Numbered from the stretch's first letter, positions 37,654-47,643 are shown. The stretch is DNA of 64,000 nucleotides from Rheinheimera nanhaiensis E407-8 (GCF_000296695.1 NZ_BAFK01000006.1:1-64000); one strand, 5' to 3'. The notes: generated by a model not told the origin, from the letters alone. Program-made: numbers and translations.

Positions 37654-40401
37654 TTATCCGTGTTCTGACGTTGCTACAGCTGCAACCGGCCTGGCATTGT
37701 AGGCAGTTAGGCCGCTCTTGCCAAGCCTTGTTAACAGCAATAACCCCAGTAGCAGCAGACTGATAATGCCTAAGCTGCCACCACCAGACCCGCCACCGGC
37801 ATTACCGCCACTGCCGCCAGTTGGTTGCACCGTGATGGTCACTTCAGCACTGCTTTGCGCAATGCCATCATCCACTGTGAGCCGAAAGCGTAAGCTGGTA
37901 GTGCTGCTTACCACCGGGGCAGTAAAGCTGGCAGTGAGTGTATCGGCCTGGCTTAGGCTAACCGACGGCCCGGCTAGCTGCTGCCATTGATAGCTAAGCA
38001 CATTAAAATCGCTGTCGCTGGCAGTGCCCGTCAGCGTTACCACACTGCCACTGCTAACCGTTTGCGCACTGCCGGCCGACACCTGTGGCGCGCTGTTGGC
38101 ACAGTCGGTGTTAATAAACAGCTGCTCTATTTGTGCCAGCCAGTTGCCAAAGTCAGCCGTTGCCGGGGCACACAGCTCAGTACCGGCAAAGCTAAAGGCG
38201 CGCAGCTGGTTTAAGTTAGTCAGCGTAGAGGGCAAGGTACCGCTAAAATCGTTGTTTTCCAGCCATAGAATTTGTAGCTGACTAAGCTGGCCCAACGCCG
38301 AGGGCACAGTGCCGCTTAAGTAATTATTTTCAACAAACAGTTCACGCAACAGCGGCAAATTGCCAAGGCCAGCAGGTAAACTGCCACTAAAACGGTTAAA
38401 CGACAGATCCAGCTCGGTCAGCGCGGTTAAGTTGGCAAGGCCAGCAGGAATACTGCCTTCAAACGCATTATTCCACAATTGTAACCGGCTAAGTTGGGTC
38501 AGCTGCAAGAGGGCCGCAGGGAAGTTGCCCTGCAGCGCGTTAAAACTGAGGTCCAGCTCGGTCAGCGCAGATAACTGATTAAAATTAGCTGGCAGCTGGC
38601 CCACCAGGCCGTTATCTGACAGGTTTAAACTGGCAACCCGGCCACTGCTGCACGCCACGCCAAACCAGCTGCACGGCGTGTTGTTTTGCAGCCAGTTAGT
38701 GCTATTAAGCCAGCTTTGGCCACCGGTGTCGTAATACAGCTGGACCAATGTTTCGCATTCGGCCAATGGAATTTCGCTGACATTGTTCGCTGCACAAAAG
38801 TTGTCATTACGCAGCAGCACCTGCACCGGGCCATCGGCAAATTGCAGTTCAGCGTCATTGCCATCAAAGGTCCAGCTGCCACTGTAAATGCCATCGCCGG
38901 CAAACTTGTCCTGCTGCTGAGCGTCATCATTCAGTGCGACTGCACCACCCTGAGCTATGCTGACTGTGGTGTTGATGCTATTGCCGGCGCAGTCCAGGCT
39001 TAACACTTCGATCGGTAAGGTAGCACCGGCACTTAGAAAAACCGTGTCAGTAAGCGGCAACAGCCGGCGGGTAAGCTGTTTATTCATGCACTCTAACGCC
39101 CCGTCCTGGCCGTCACCGCTGGCCAGCAGCAAATGCCCGGTGGCAGTTTGGCTACTTAATACAGAGTCTGTCGCTGTCACGCCTGAGATCAATAGCCGCG
39201 CCCTTAGCTGGTTAGCATTAAGGCCGGGCTCGGCGGCACTTAGCAAGGCAGCAACCCCGGTTACCACGGGAGCGGCCATTGAGGTACCTGATGCCAGACT
39301 GTACTGATTATCCAGATCTGTGGTGTAAATGGCCACGCCCGGCGCGGATAAGTCGACCCAATTGCGGCCGTAGTTAGCAAAATCTGCTTTACTGCCGCTT
39401 TGACCATGCGCACTGACACTGATGACGTTAGGTAAATCGAATGCGGCCGGATAAAACGGCGCCTGGGTGTTGTCATTGCCGGCACTGGCAACAAATAAAA
39501 TGCCGGCGTCATAATGCGCTTGTACCGCATTGTAAAGTGCCTGCGAAAACACTGGCCCACCCCAGGAGTTGTTGGTGGCAACGATATTTTCGCCGCGCTG
39601 TTTCAGCGCCAGCACATAATTAAGACAAGCGATGGCATCACTGACAAAGCCTTCGCCGTTAACGTCCATAAAGCGGCAAGGCAGCAGGGTAACTGACCAG
39701 TTTACCCCGGCAACACCGGTGCTATTGTTGCCCACGGCGCCAATAATGCCGGCCACCTGGGTGCCGTGGCCGTCTTCGTCCATCGGATCAACGTTATCAT
39801 CTGCCGGGTTAATACCGTAAATATCATCAACGTAGCCATTGCCGTCGTTATCAATACCGTCGCCGGCAATTTCCTCCGGGTTCTGCCAGATATTGGCCTG
39901 CAGATCCGGGTGGCTATAATCGACACCGGTATCTATTACCGCCACGATCACCTGGGCATCGCCGGTGCTGCTATCCCAGGCCGCTTGCGCATTAATACCC
40001 GGGCTGGTTTGCAAATGCCACTGCTGGTTAAACAAGGGATCATTACTGCTTTGGGTAGTGCGCAGGCGGTAATCTGGCTCGGCTGCTTTTACCCCGGGCA
40101 GCGTTTTATATTGGGCAATAATTGCAGCAATATCGGTGCCGGCTGCCAGCTTTACTAATGCCAGTTGCGGCAAATGGCTAAACTGCTGCACGTCGCGTAA
40201 GGCCGTAGTATTGGCCGCAGCGCTATGACCAGCGGCACTCACTGCGGATAGCTTGTGCAAGTCGGGCTGTATTGCCTGTGCGGATACGCCCTGCTCCAGC
40301 GTTAAAATAAGCCGGTTGGGTGCGCCTGCTAAGTCGCGCTCTGCTGCTGTTGCAGCTGTTGCCACAAGCGCACATAAGGATACTATTACCGGTTTTAGCA
40401 T
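37654..40401 (-). CDS. Secreted S8 subtilase fused to plant-type leucine-rich repeats
   Basis: This 915-residue protein has a signal peptide (about 1-20) and an inhibitor-like propeptide (about 28-115, ending GVKAAEPDYRL). The S8 catalytic domain has Asp157 (VIDTGVDYSHPDL), His212 (DGHGTQVAG), the oxyanion Asn in ATNNSWGG and Ser374 (ASGTSMAAPV). After about residue 545 a cap-like segment (CSWFGVACSSGRVASLNL) leads into five or six LRRs of the plant type (LTELDLSFNALQGNFP and similar), then a PKD/cadherin-like beta domain (about 775-860). Last is a Gly/Ser run and hydrophobic stretch SLGIISLLLLGLLLL resembling GlyGly-CTERM. About 24 residues follow this, longer than usual. Confidence 0.9.
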   Translation of the reverse strand: MLKPVIVSLCALVATAATAAERDLAGAPNRLILTLEQGVSAQAIQPDLHKLSAVSAAGHSAAANTTALRDVQQFSHLPQLALVKLAAGTDIAAIIAQYKTLPGVKAAEPDYRLRTTQSSNDPLFNQQWHLQTSPGINAQAAWDSSTGDAQVIVAVIDTGVDYSHPDLQANIWQNPEEIAGDGIDNDGNGYVDDIYGINPADDNVDPMDEDGHGTQVAGIIGAVGNNSTGVAGVNWSVTLLPCRFMDVNGEGFVSDAIACLNYVLALKQRGENIVATNNSWGGPVFSQALYNAVQAHYDAGILFVASAGNDNTQAPFYPAAFDLPNVISVSAHGQSGSKADFANYGRNWVDLSAPGVAIYTTDLDNQYSLASGTSMAAPVVTGVAALLSAAEPGLNANQLRARLLISGVTATDSVLSSQTATGHLLLASGDGQDGALECMNKQLTRRLLPLTDTVFLSAGATLPIEVLSLDCAGNSINTTVSIAQGGAVALNDDAQQQDKFAGDGIYSGSWTFDGNDAELQFADGPVQVLLRNDNFCAANNVSEIPLAECETLVQLYYDTGGQSWLNSTNWLQNNTPCSWFGVACSSGRVASLNLSDNGLVGQLPANFNQLSALTELDLSFNALQGNFPAALLQLTQLSRLQLWNNAFEGSIPAGLANLTALTELDLSFNRFSGSLPAGLGNLPLLRELFVENNYLSGTVPSALGQLSQLQILWLENNDFSGTLPSTLTNLNQLRAFSFAGTELCAPATADFGNWLAQIEQLFINTDCANSAPQVSAGSAQTVSSGSVVTLTGTASDSDFNVLSYQWQQLAGPSVSLSQADTLTASFTAPVVSSTTSLRFRLTVDDGIAQSSAEVTITVQPTGGSGGNAGGGSGGGSLGIISLLLLGLLLLTRLGKSGLTAYNARPVAAVATSEHG

Positions 40402-40609
40402 AACAAAGCTCCACAGCTGCTATTTGCTTTGGTTAATAGTACGCCAGCCAAAGGCAAAAGGTGCAATGCTTTTTTGCCGCTCTATTACTCAGCTGAGACT
40501 TTGGTCTTATTTCAGCATGAACTGATTGACTTAACGCAGCCAACTGCAAAGACTGCAAACTTAGCTATAGTGTTATCAGTTTTGTATGTCGTTGCTATAA
40601 GAGGGATTT

Positions 40610-42148
40610 ATGCTAAACCACGCTATCCGGCCAGCGGCGCTGGTTGCTGTATTCATTGCGCTGCAGGCGGTGCTGTTCGCTGTTGGCGGCATGATCTGGC
40701 CACTGCTGGCAGGCGCCCTGTTATTACTCGGTTATCTGTACTGGCCCAAACCAGAGCCGGTTGCCAGCGATACCGCTCTGGAGCAGCAGTTGGCTGACAC
40801 CGCCGATAACATTACCGGTGCGACATCAAAGATGGCCATAGGGGCAGCAGAAGTGTCGTTTTATATCGACAGCCTGATGAAGGATATCAGCCACAGCAGT
40901 GAAGACAGCGGCAAAATAGCCGATGTCAGTAACGCGCTGGCCAGTACCAGCACTGAGCTGAGCCATTCTTTGCAGTCTATCGGCGCGACCTTGCAACAGA
41001 CAGCCGGTGCATCGGATGACGCCGATGTGCGGTTGCAGGCGGCGGTGGAGAATATTAACAGCCTGGTGCAGGCGGTAAGCCAGGCGACGGCGGACTTACA
41101 ACACCTGCGCGCCAGCAGCGATAATATTCAGCGTATTACCGAGGTGATTAACACCGTAGCTGAGCAAACCAACCTGCTGGCTCTGAACGCAGCCATTGAG
41201 GCAGCGCGCGCCGGTGAACAAGGCCGTGGCTTTGCCGTGGTAGCAGAAGAAGTGCGCGCACTGGCCGGTAAAACTGCCGGCGCGACAAAAGACATCGCCA
41301 GCATGCTGGGCGATATTCGCCAGCAAAGCCAGCGCACCGCAGAGCAGATGCAACAGCTGGAGCAAAGTGGCAGCCTGGTGCAACAAGAGTTAAGCCAGGT
41401 TGCTGCCGGTTTTGCCGCCATAAACCAGCAAATTGCCGAAGCGTCCGGCACCTTTGCCCAGATAGAGCAAGCCAGCAGTGAGCTTAACCAGACCAGTATA
41501 GCGCTGGCGCAGTCGGTCGACAGCATTAGCCAGACACTGGCCAACATTAGCCAAAAAGGCAGCTCGGTGGCTGGCCAGGCTATTGCCTTATCAGAAGAAA
41601 CGGAAAGTATTTACCGCGAGCTGAATAGCCTGAGCGGGCACAGTTTTTACAGTGCCATTTTGGCCGAAGCCGAACAAGCCGCAGCTACAATAGGCCAGCT
41701 TTTCAGCGATGCTATTGCGCAGGGCAAGCTGAATAAAGACGCGCTGTTCGCTGAGCGTTACGAGCAAATTAGCGGCACTAACCCGGTGAAATACCACACC
41801 GCCTATGACCGCTTTACCGATCAGCATTTACCGGCCATTCAGGAGCCTATTCTGGCGCGGCACAAACAGGTGCAGTACGCCATTACCGTTGATCGCAAAG
41901 GCTATGCCCCCACACACAACAGCAAATTCAGCCAGCCATTAACCGGCAATTATGATAAGGATTTACTGCAAAACCGCAGTAAACGTATTTTCAGTGACCG
42001 CACCGGTAGCCGCTGCGGCAGCCATACCCAGAGTATGCTGCTGCAAACCTATAAACGTGATACCGGCGAAATTTTGCATGACTTGTCAGTGCCGATCTAT
42101 GTTGACGGTCGGCACTGGGGTGGCTTTCGCATTGGTTTTAAACGCTAG
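40610..42148 (+). CDS. Methyl-accepting chemotaxis protein with C-terminal sensor domain
   Basis: This 512-residue receptor has two closely spaced N-terminal hydrophobic segments (about 8-42) and almost no periplasmic loop. A long helical signalling domain follows, with the hairpin tip [20 protein letters not shown] and [18 protein letters not shown] at about 180-220. After about residue 370 the C-terminal globular domain reads [20 protein letters not shown], then [15 protein letters not shown], and ends [20 protein letters not shown]. This is a Cache-like fold seen in soluble-sensor MCPs. No CheR pentapeptide is present. It probably senses a cytoplasmic cue. Ribosome-binding site AGAGGG. Confidence 0.92.
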   Translation: MLNHAIRPAALVAVFIALQAVLFAVGGMIWPLLAGALLLLGYLYWPKPEPVASDTALEQQLADTADNITGATSKMAIGAAEVSFYIDSLMKDISHSSEDSGKIADVSNALASTSTELSHSLQSIGATLQQTAGASDDADVRLQAAVENINSLVQAVSQATADLQHLRASSDNIQRITEVINTVAEQTNLLALNAAIEAARAGEQGRGFAVVAEEVRALAGKTAGATKDIASMLGDIRQQSQRTAEQMQQLEQSGSLVQQELSQVAAGFAAINQQIAEASGTFAQIEQASSELNQTSIALAQSVDSISQTLANISQKGSSVAGQAIALSEETESIYRELNSLSGHSFYSAILAEAEQAAATIGQLFSDAIAQGKLNKDALFAERYEQISGTNPVKYHTAYDRFTDQHLPAIQEPILARHKQVQYAITVDRKGYAPTHNSKFSQPLTGNYDKDLLQNRSKRIFSDRTGSRCGSHTQSMLLQTYKRDTGEILHDLSVPIYVDGRHWGGFRIGFKR

Positions 42149-42151
42149 GCG

Positions 42152-42952
42152 TTATTCCAGATCGTCCAGCAGATCGTCAAATACGCTTTCATCCACCTCT
42201 GGCTCTTCTGGTTGGGGTGGGTTGCCATCGTATATTCTGAAGTCCTGTCGCTGAAAATAAGACTCTTTGATAAAGGCATAAGGGTCTAGCGACTCTTCCA
42301 GCAGGTTTTCCATTGACATTAACTGTTCGCGGCTATCCAGCGCCCCTATCATAGCGCGGGTAATCGACAACGGTGTATTTAGCAGGCCAAGCGGAAAATA
42401 CAGGTTATCGACCACGCCCCCCGCTGTACCACGCACTGTAGTAGGCCCAAGCGCCGGTAACATCAGGTAAGCACCATCGCCGACGCCCCATACTGCCATC
42501 GTCTGGTTAAAGTCTTCGTTTTGTTCTTGCAGGCCTATCGCTGTTGCCACATCAAACAAGCCAAATAGCCCTAGCGTGCTGTTAACCAGAAAACGGCCGG
42601 CGCTAATGGCAGCCCGGTCTGGCTTGGCTTGCAAAGCGCCGTTGACAAAGCTGGCCGGTTCGTTGAGGTTATTGGCGACATTCACCAAACCTTTGCGGGC
42701 CGGTTTAGGCACTACGGTCATATAACCCACGGTGGCCGGGCGTAGCAGGTATTTATCCAGAATATCGTAGTTAAAGTCCCACAAAGGCCGGTTAATGGTT
42801 TCCAGCGGATCGCGGCTATCGGTGTACACAGCGCCGGTTTGGCCCTGTGTCTGGTTTTTTGCTTGGTTATCCACTGCCTGCTGTGAGGCGCAGGCTGACA
42901 GCAACAAGGCGGCGCTTAGCAGCAGACAACGAAACAATGCAGAGTCAGCCAT
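42152..42952 (-). CDS. mlaA: MlaA/VacJ phospholipid-transport lipoprotein
   Basis: This 266-residue outer-membrane lipoprotein has lipobox LSAC with Cys21. The family core follows: DPLETINRPLWDFNYDILDKYLLRP, GLVNVANNLNEPASFVN, GRFLVNSTLGLFGLFDVATA, FNQTMAVWGVGDGAYLMLPALG and TTVRGTAGGVVDNLYFP. It removes phospholipids from the outer leaflet for the Mla pathway. The C-terminus is acidic (EPEVDESVFDDLLDDLE). It starts one base after the ccmI stop, which is unusual; the mla transport genes themselves are not in the window. Confidence 0.95.
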   Translation of the reverse strand: MADSALFRCLLLSAALLLSACASQQAVDNQAKNQTQGQTGAVYTDSRDPLETINRPLWDFNYDILDKYLLRPATVGYMTVVPKPARKGLVNVANNLNEPASFVNGALQAKPDRAAISAGRFLVNSTLGLFGLFDVATAIGLQEQNEDFNQTMAVWGVGDGAYLMLPALGPTTVRGTAGGVVDNLYFPLGLLNTPLSITRAMIGALDSREQLMSMENLLEESLDPYAFIKESYFQRQDFRIYDGNPPQPEEPEVDESVFDDLLDDLE

Positions 42953-42953
42953 A

Positions 42954-44150
42954 TCAGGGCTCCAGAGTTAAAGAAATAGTCAGGGTGTTAGCAGTCAGGT
43001 CCAGCACACCGGATTCTGCCTGAATATCACCGGGGCGCAGCTCAACGGTGCCGCTTTGTGACAACCGCGCCACCACCTGCACTTTGTCGGCACTGGCCAG
43101 GGTCCACTCGCTCTGCATCGCCATTTGTTCGGTTAATACTAACTGCAGCTGCCCTTCTGGTAGCGGAACACGTTGCACTGCCAGCGGCAGGCCCGGGCCT
43201 TCTGCGGCACGGGCAAATAAAAACAGGCTGGCGTCCGGGTTGGCCTGTTTTAATCTGGGGTCGACAAACAGGTTTACCGTGATCTGCCTTCCCGGCACTT
43301 TAATATCAACGCCAAGCTCGGTTAACCGCTGTTGCACCGCCGCGTAACGTGGGTCCTCTTTCGGTAGCTGTTCTAACAACAACTGCCAGGCACTGGTCGC
43401 CTCAGCCATATCGCCTTTCTCGTAGGCAATCAGTGCCATTAAAGACAGCGCATCAGTATTGCTGGCCTCGCGCGTTAATACCTTAGCTACGGCGCGACCA
43501 GCGCGGGCCAGGCTATTATCATCACCCAGTAAAATCAGTGCCTGGGCATAACTCAGCAACAGCGGCACCCGCTCGGGTGACAGTTTCAGCGCGCGCTCAA
43601 AGGCCGCCACCGCTTGCTCGGCCGCGCCTTGCGACAAACGAATACGGCCCAGCAGCATCCAGGCGACAGCGTCATCGCCTTCATTGGCCAATCGGGTACG
43701 CAGCCCAAGCGCAAACAGCTCCATTTCCTGCTCGGACAGGGGCTCGCCCTGCCCCAGTAAGGCGCGCTCGCCAAACTGCTGTAACTGCTGCTGCGCCTGC
43801 TGCCAGTCGTCCAGTTGCCGGTAATGACCGGTAACGGCATAGATACCGCCAACTAACAACGTTACCAACAGCAGTAATACCAGGGGTAAACGCCAGCCGC
43901 TGCCTGGTTGGCTCAGCTGGGCCTGTTGCTGCTGCGATAAAAACTGGGTTTTCAGCTCTTGTGCTGCGGCATCAAAATCCTGCTCGGCAAGCTCGCCGCT
44001 ATCGCGCGCCAGCGCCAGCAGTTGCAGGCGCTCTTCAAATAATTGCGCCGGCGTTTGGGTGTACTGCTGGTAAGCACGCCTTGGCCAGAATAAACACAGC
44101 GCCGTGACAAACAACATAGCCAATGCAGTGAACAACAACGGCGCCATCAT
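42954..44150 (-). CDS. ccmI: Cytochrome c biogenesis protein CcmI
   Basis: This 398-residue inner-membrane protein has a first TM (about 5-22), a linker with the CcmI-type DSGELAEQDFDAAAQELKTQF, a second TM (about 88-108) and TPR-like repeats (WMLLGRIRLSQGAAEQAVAA, LMALIAYEKGDMAEATSAW). A beta-rich C-terminal domain ends ITVNLFVDPRL. CcmI holds apocytochrome c for haem attachment by CcmF/CcmH. It overlaps ccmH by 4 bp. Confidence 0.93.
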   Translation of the reverse strand: MMAPLLFTALAMLFVTALCLFWPRRAYQQYTQTPAQLFEERLQLLALARDSGELAEQDFDAAAQELKTQFLSQQQQAQLSQPGSGWRLPLVLLLLVTLLVGGIYAVTGHYRQLDDWQQAQQQLQQFGERALLGQGEPLSEQEMELFALGLRTRLANEGDDAVAWMLLGRIRLSQGAAEQAVAAFERALKLSPERVPLLLSYAQALILLGDDNSLARAGRAVAKVLTREASNTDALSLMALIAYEKGDMAEATSAWQLLLEQLPKEDPRYAAVQQRLTELGVDIKVPGRQITVNLFVDPRLKQANPDASLFLFARAAEGPGLPLAVQRVPLPEGQLQLVLTEQMAMQSEWTLASADKVQVVARLSQSGTVELRPGDIQAESGVLDLTANTLTISLTLEP

Positions 44151-44614
44151 GGTTTTTTACTCCGGTAACGATCAATCAAGGTATCTAACTCTGAGGCTGA
44201 CGGTGTATTGGCTGCCAGTTCGTCGTCGTTGTTTTTGCTGGCACGGCGATAAGCTCCTACCGCCAACAACAGCACCAGCATTAACAGTGGCGCCAGCCAC
44301 AACCACAGCGTGAAACGGTTAACCGGCGGCTGATAGTGCACAAAGTCGCCATAGCGGCCAATCATATAGTCCAATACCTGAGCGCGGTCTTTGCCTTCGC
44401 GCACCAATTGGTACGTTTTCTCACGCATATCTACGGCGACTATGGCATTAGAGTCGGCGATATTCTGGTTTTGACACTGTGGGCAGCGCAGCTCAGCGGT
44501 TAGCTGGTTAAATAATTGCCGCTGCTGCTCGTTGTCAAAGGGGCGTATATCCTGCGCCAGCAGGCTAAAACTGGCAAACAGCGCAACAAGGACAAGTCTC
44601 ATGGCTGGCTCCAC
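44147..44614 (-). CDS. ccmH: Cytochrome c maturation protein CcmH
   Basis: This 155-residue protein has a signal peptide (about 1-20), the redox/apocytochrome motif LRCPQCQNQNIADSNA with two cysteines at about 43-46, IGRYGDFVHYQPP, and one C-terminal TM (about 104-122). It reduces the CXXCH disulfide of apocytochrome c together with CcmG. It overlaps ccmG by 16 bp and ccmI by 4 bp. It is the short CcmH, since the TPR part is a separate ccmI gene. Confidence 0.96.
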   Translation of the reverse strand: MEPAMRLVLVALFASFSLLAQDIRPFDNEQQRQLFNQLTAELRCPQCQNQNIADSNAIVAVDMREKTYQLVREGKDRAQVLDYMIGRYGDFVHYQPPVNRFTLWLWLAPLLMLVLLLAVGAYRRASKNNDDELAANTPSASELDTLIDRYRSKKP

Positions 44615-45171
44615 TGCTGGTATAAAGGTGCCAGCTTAGCGCGCCACACCTGCGGGTTAATATCACCAATGTGATGGGCCCGCACTATGCCGCTGGCATC
44701 AATAATAAAGGTTTCCGGTGCCCCGCTGACGCCTAAATCCAGCGACAGGCTGCGATCTAAATCGAGGATATTAAACTGATAAGGGTTACCGTTTTGCGTT
44801 AGCTTTTCGCTGACGTCGCGCTGCAACACGCTCAAATCAAAAGGCGCATCAAACGCCGGATCGCGTGGCAGCTCGTAATACAGACCAACAATTTTCACGC
44901 CCTGTTCGCGCAGCTCAGTTAAATAGCCCAGCTCAGCATTACAGGTGGGGCACCAGACGCCCCAAACGTTCAATAAATAGGTTTCGCCTTTTAAGGCTTC
45001 AGCGGTCCAGATTTTGTCTGGCTGCATTAAGTCGGCCAGCGCAAATTCTGGCAGCGGTTTATCGACAATAGCGGAGGCGCGCTCACGCGGGTCGGAAAAC
45101 AAGCCGCTGAGTAAAAACAGCGCCAGCGCTAAAAAAGCGGCCAACGGCGCATAAAATAACACCTTACGCAT
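44599..45171 (-). CDS. ccmG: Thiol:disulfide interchange protein CcmG (DsbE)
   Basis: This 190-residue membrane-anchored thioredoxin-like protein has one N-terminal TM (about 8-26), PLPEFALADLMQPDKIW, the active site WGVWCPTCNAEL, GLYYELPRDPAFD, and the conserved cis-Pro loop GVSGAPETFIIDASGIVR. It supplies reductant for haem ligation to apocytochromes in the periplasm. It overlaps ccmF by 8 bp and ccmH by 16 bp. Confidence 0.95.
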   Translation of the reverse strand: MRKVLFYAPLAAFLALALFLLSGLFSDPRERASAIVDKPLPEFALADLMQPDKIWTAEALKGETYLLNVWGVWCPTCNAELGYLTELREQGVKIVGLYYELPRDPAFDAPFDLSVLQRDVSEKLTQNGNPYQFNILDLDRSLSLDLGVSGAPETFIIDASGIVRAHHIGDINPQVWRAKLAPLYQQWSQP

Positions 45172-47122
45172 GGGCTTCTCCGTTACCGGTCAGTTTACGG
45201 CGGTACTTTTTATCACATAATGCCACCAGCGCGCCCAGTGACATTAACAGGCCACCGAGCCAAATCCAGCGTACAAAGGGTTTTACATGAATACGCAGCG
45301 CCCAGGCATTGCCCGGTAATGCCTCGCCCAGCGAGACAAAAAGATCACGGCTTAAACGGGCATGAATAGCCGCTTCGGTCATAATAGTGCTTTGAATACG
45401 ATAGAAACGCTTTTCGGCGTGTAAATGGGTAACAAAGCGGCCATTTTTGTGTACATCCAGCTCTGCTGCCTCGCCGCCATAGTTGGGGCCATTCAGTGCA
45501 TACACTTCCTGCAGGGTGAAATCATAGCCTGACACCGTTACCGTATCGCCCTCCTGCATCCGCACATCACGCTCGACGGTGTAGGTTTTGGTCATGGCAA
45601 CGCCTATCACCAGCACAGCAAAGCCAATATGCGCCAGTGTCATACCATAATGGCTGGCGTTAAGTTTACTAACACCGGCCGTTACCGAGCCAAACTGCTT
45701 TAAGCGCAGCATGACTTCAGCAAGGGCCGATACGCCCACCCAGGCACCCAGCAACAAGCCCAGCAGGGCTAAATTGGCTTGCACGCTTTGCATCAGCGCC
45801 AGGGTACCCAGCGCCAGCATCAGTGTCGCAATTAACACCAGACCAAATGGCTTAATCAGCGGCACCAGCTGTTGCTGCTTCCAGCGCACCCAGGGGCCTA
45901 AGCCCAGCATCAGCGCAAACGGTATGGTCAGGTAGTAAAACATCTGGTTAAAAAACGGCTCGCCAATCGAGATAGAACCCAGGCCCAGCTCTTTGTGGAA
46001 CAACGGAAACAAGGTGCCTAAAAATACGATTAAACAGGCCGTCAGCAAAAATACATTGTTGCCCCACAGCATCATTTCACGCGAGAACAGCTGATAACGT
46101 GCCTGCGAGCGCACTGAGTTCATCCGGCTGCCGTACAACAGCAAGGAGCCGCCTACCACCAGCAGTAAAAACACCAGCAAATACATACCGCGGCCCGGAT
46201 CGGTTGCAAAAGAGTGTACCGACACCAGCACGCCGGAGCGCACTAAAAAGGCACCGACTAAACTCAGTGCAAACGCCGCCAGCGCCAGAAGTACTGTCCA
46301 GCTTTTAAAGGTGCCGCGTTTTTCCGTCACCGCCAGGCTGTGAATCAGCGCGGTACCGGCCAGCCAGGGCATAAAAGAAGCGTTTTCAACCGGGTCCCAG
46401 AACCACCAGCCACCCCAGCCTAATTCTTTATAAGCCCACCAGCTGCCAAGCATGATACCCAGGGTTAAAAACAACCAGGCTGACAGCGCCCAGGGCCTGA
46501 CCCAGCGCGCCCAGACACTGTCAAAGCGGCCGCTGATCAGCGCCGCCAGTGCAAAGGCAAAGGCCACGGCAAAACCCACATAGCCCATATACAGCGTGGG
46601 CGGGTGCATAATCATGCCAAAGTCTTGCAGCAAGGGGTTTAAGTCGCGCCCTTCAACCGGGAAAAACGGCAGGCTGCGCTCAAAGGGATTAGACATAAAC
46701 AGCGAAAAGGCGACAAAGCCAACGCAAATAATGCCCAAAATACCCAGAATACGGCCCTGCAGCAGCAGCGGTAAGGCTTTGGAGTATTGCGCCACCAGTG
46801 CCGTCCAGCCGGCCAGCATCAGCACCCACAGCAGCATAGAGCCTTCATGCGAGCCAAAGCTGGCCGTAATTTGATAATACCAGGGCAAGGTAGAGCTGGA
46901 GTTTTGCGCCACGTTAATGACGGTAAAATCGTTGGTGCGAAAGGCGTAAATCAGCGCTGCCATCGCCAGCAAACAAAAGATAAACTGGCCAAATGCCAGC
47001 GGTTTAGCCAGCAGCAGCATACGCTGATTGGCGACAAAACTGCCGTACAAAGGCACCAGCGCCAGCAACAACGCCAGCGCAAAAGCAAATGTCAGCGCCA
47101 GCTGACCGGCTTCAGCAATCAT
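45164..47122 (-). CDS. ccmF: Haem lyase CcmF
   Basis: This 652-residue polytopic membrane protein has about 14-15 TMs. The WWD haem-handling motif is KELGWGGWWFWDPVENASFM near the middle. GSHEGSMLLWVL, MHPPTLYMGYVGFAVAF and FLVRSGVLVSVHSFA are further conserved stretches carrying haem-ligand histidines. It transfers haem from holo-CcmE to the apocytochrome with CcmH/CcmI. The single-base overlap with the ccmE stop fits a tightly coupled operon. Length matches the family. Confidence 0.97.
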   Translation of the reverse strand: MIAEAGQLALTFAFALALLLALVPLYGSFVANQRMLLLAKPLAFGQFIFCLLAMAALIYAFRTNDFTVINVAQNSSSTLPWYYQITASFGSHEGSMLLWVLMLAGWTALVAQYSKALPLLLQGRILGILGIICVGFVAFSLFMSNPFERSLPFFPVEGRDLNPLLQDFGMIMHPPTLYMGYVGFAVAFAFALAALISGRFDSVWARWVRPWALSAWLFLTLGIMLGSWWAYKELGWGGWWFWDPVENASFMPWLAGTALIHSLAVTEKRGTFKSWTVLLALAAFALSLVGAFLVRSGVLVSVHSFATDPGRGMYLLVFLLLVVGGSLLLYGSRMNSVRSQARYQLFSREMMLWGNNVFLLTACLIVFLGTLFPLFHKELGLGSISIGEPFFNQMFYYLTIPFALMLGLGPWVRWKQQQLVPLIKPFGLVLIATLMLALGTLALMQSVQANLALLGLLLGAWVGVSALAEVMLRLKQFGSVTAGVSKLNASHYGMTLAHIGFAVLVIGVAMTKTYTVERDVRMQEGDTVTVSGYDFTLQEVYALNGPNYGGEAAELDVHKNGRFVTHLHAEKRFYRIQSTIMTEAAIHARLSRDLFVSLGEALPGNAWALRIHVKPFVRWIWLGGLLMSLGALVALCDKKYRRKLTGNGEAHA

Positions 47123-47643
47123 CAGTAGCGCCCTTCTGAACTGCTGCTATTCGCTTCGCGGTCTGAAGCAGCCGGCAGGTTTTGTTTTGACGGTGGCACA
47201 TGGCGGATGCCTTTTAACGCCTCTGCCACTTCCGGTGGCATGTACTCTTCATCGTGCTTGGCCAGTACTTCAGTGGCGGCGATCGTGGTTGCATCCACTA
47301 AAACCCCCTGCGCCACTATGCCCTGCCCTTCGCGGAACAAATCCGGCAGTATGCCTTCATAAGTCACGGTGACGATGGGGCCGGTGTCTACTAAGTCGAA
47401 GCTGACTTTCAGCGACTCTGGATCACGTTTTACCGAGCCTTCCACCACCATGCCCCCAATGCGCAGACGCTGGCCCACTACCGGTTTTACCTTATCTTTA
47501 CCCAGCCCTTCTACCAGCTGCGAGGGGGTATAAAACAAGTCGATATTTTGCTGCAACGCATACAGCATGGCGCCTACTGCACCCGCCAGCAGGCCGATGA
47601 CCAATAGCACCGCCCACAGGCGTTTCTGACGTCGGGTTTGCAT
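47122..47643 (-). CDS. ccmE: Haem chaperone CcmE
   Basis: This 173-residue protein has an N-terminal TM anchor (about 9-28), the OB-fold domain with [42 protein letters not shown] and the covalent haem-binding His in [14 protein letters not shown] (followed by Tyr). The C-terminal tail is flexible ([11 protein letters not shown]). CcmE receives haem from CcmC and passes it to CcmF. It overlaps ccmD and ccmF by one base each. Confidence 0.97.
   Translation of the reverse strand: MQTRRQKRLWAVLLVIGLLAGAVGAMLYALQQNIDLFYTPSQLVEGLGKDKVKPVVGQRLRIGGMVVEGSVKRDPESLKVSFDLVDTGPIVTVTYEGILPDLFREGQGIVAQGVLVDATTIAATEVLAKHDEEYMPPEVAEALKGIRHVPPSKQNLPAASDREANSSSSEGRY

Noticed and set aside
37718-40525. Many open frames antisense to the subtilase gene
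   Set aside because: They run opposite to a well-supported protease, are compositionally mirror images of it, show no family motifs and lack ribosome-binding sites.
40402-40609. Sigma-28 promoter for the chemoreceptor
   Set aside because: I looked for TAAA-N15-GCCGATAA in the 208-bp divergent region and found no acceptable match.
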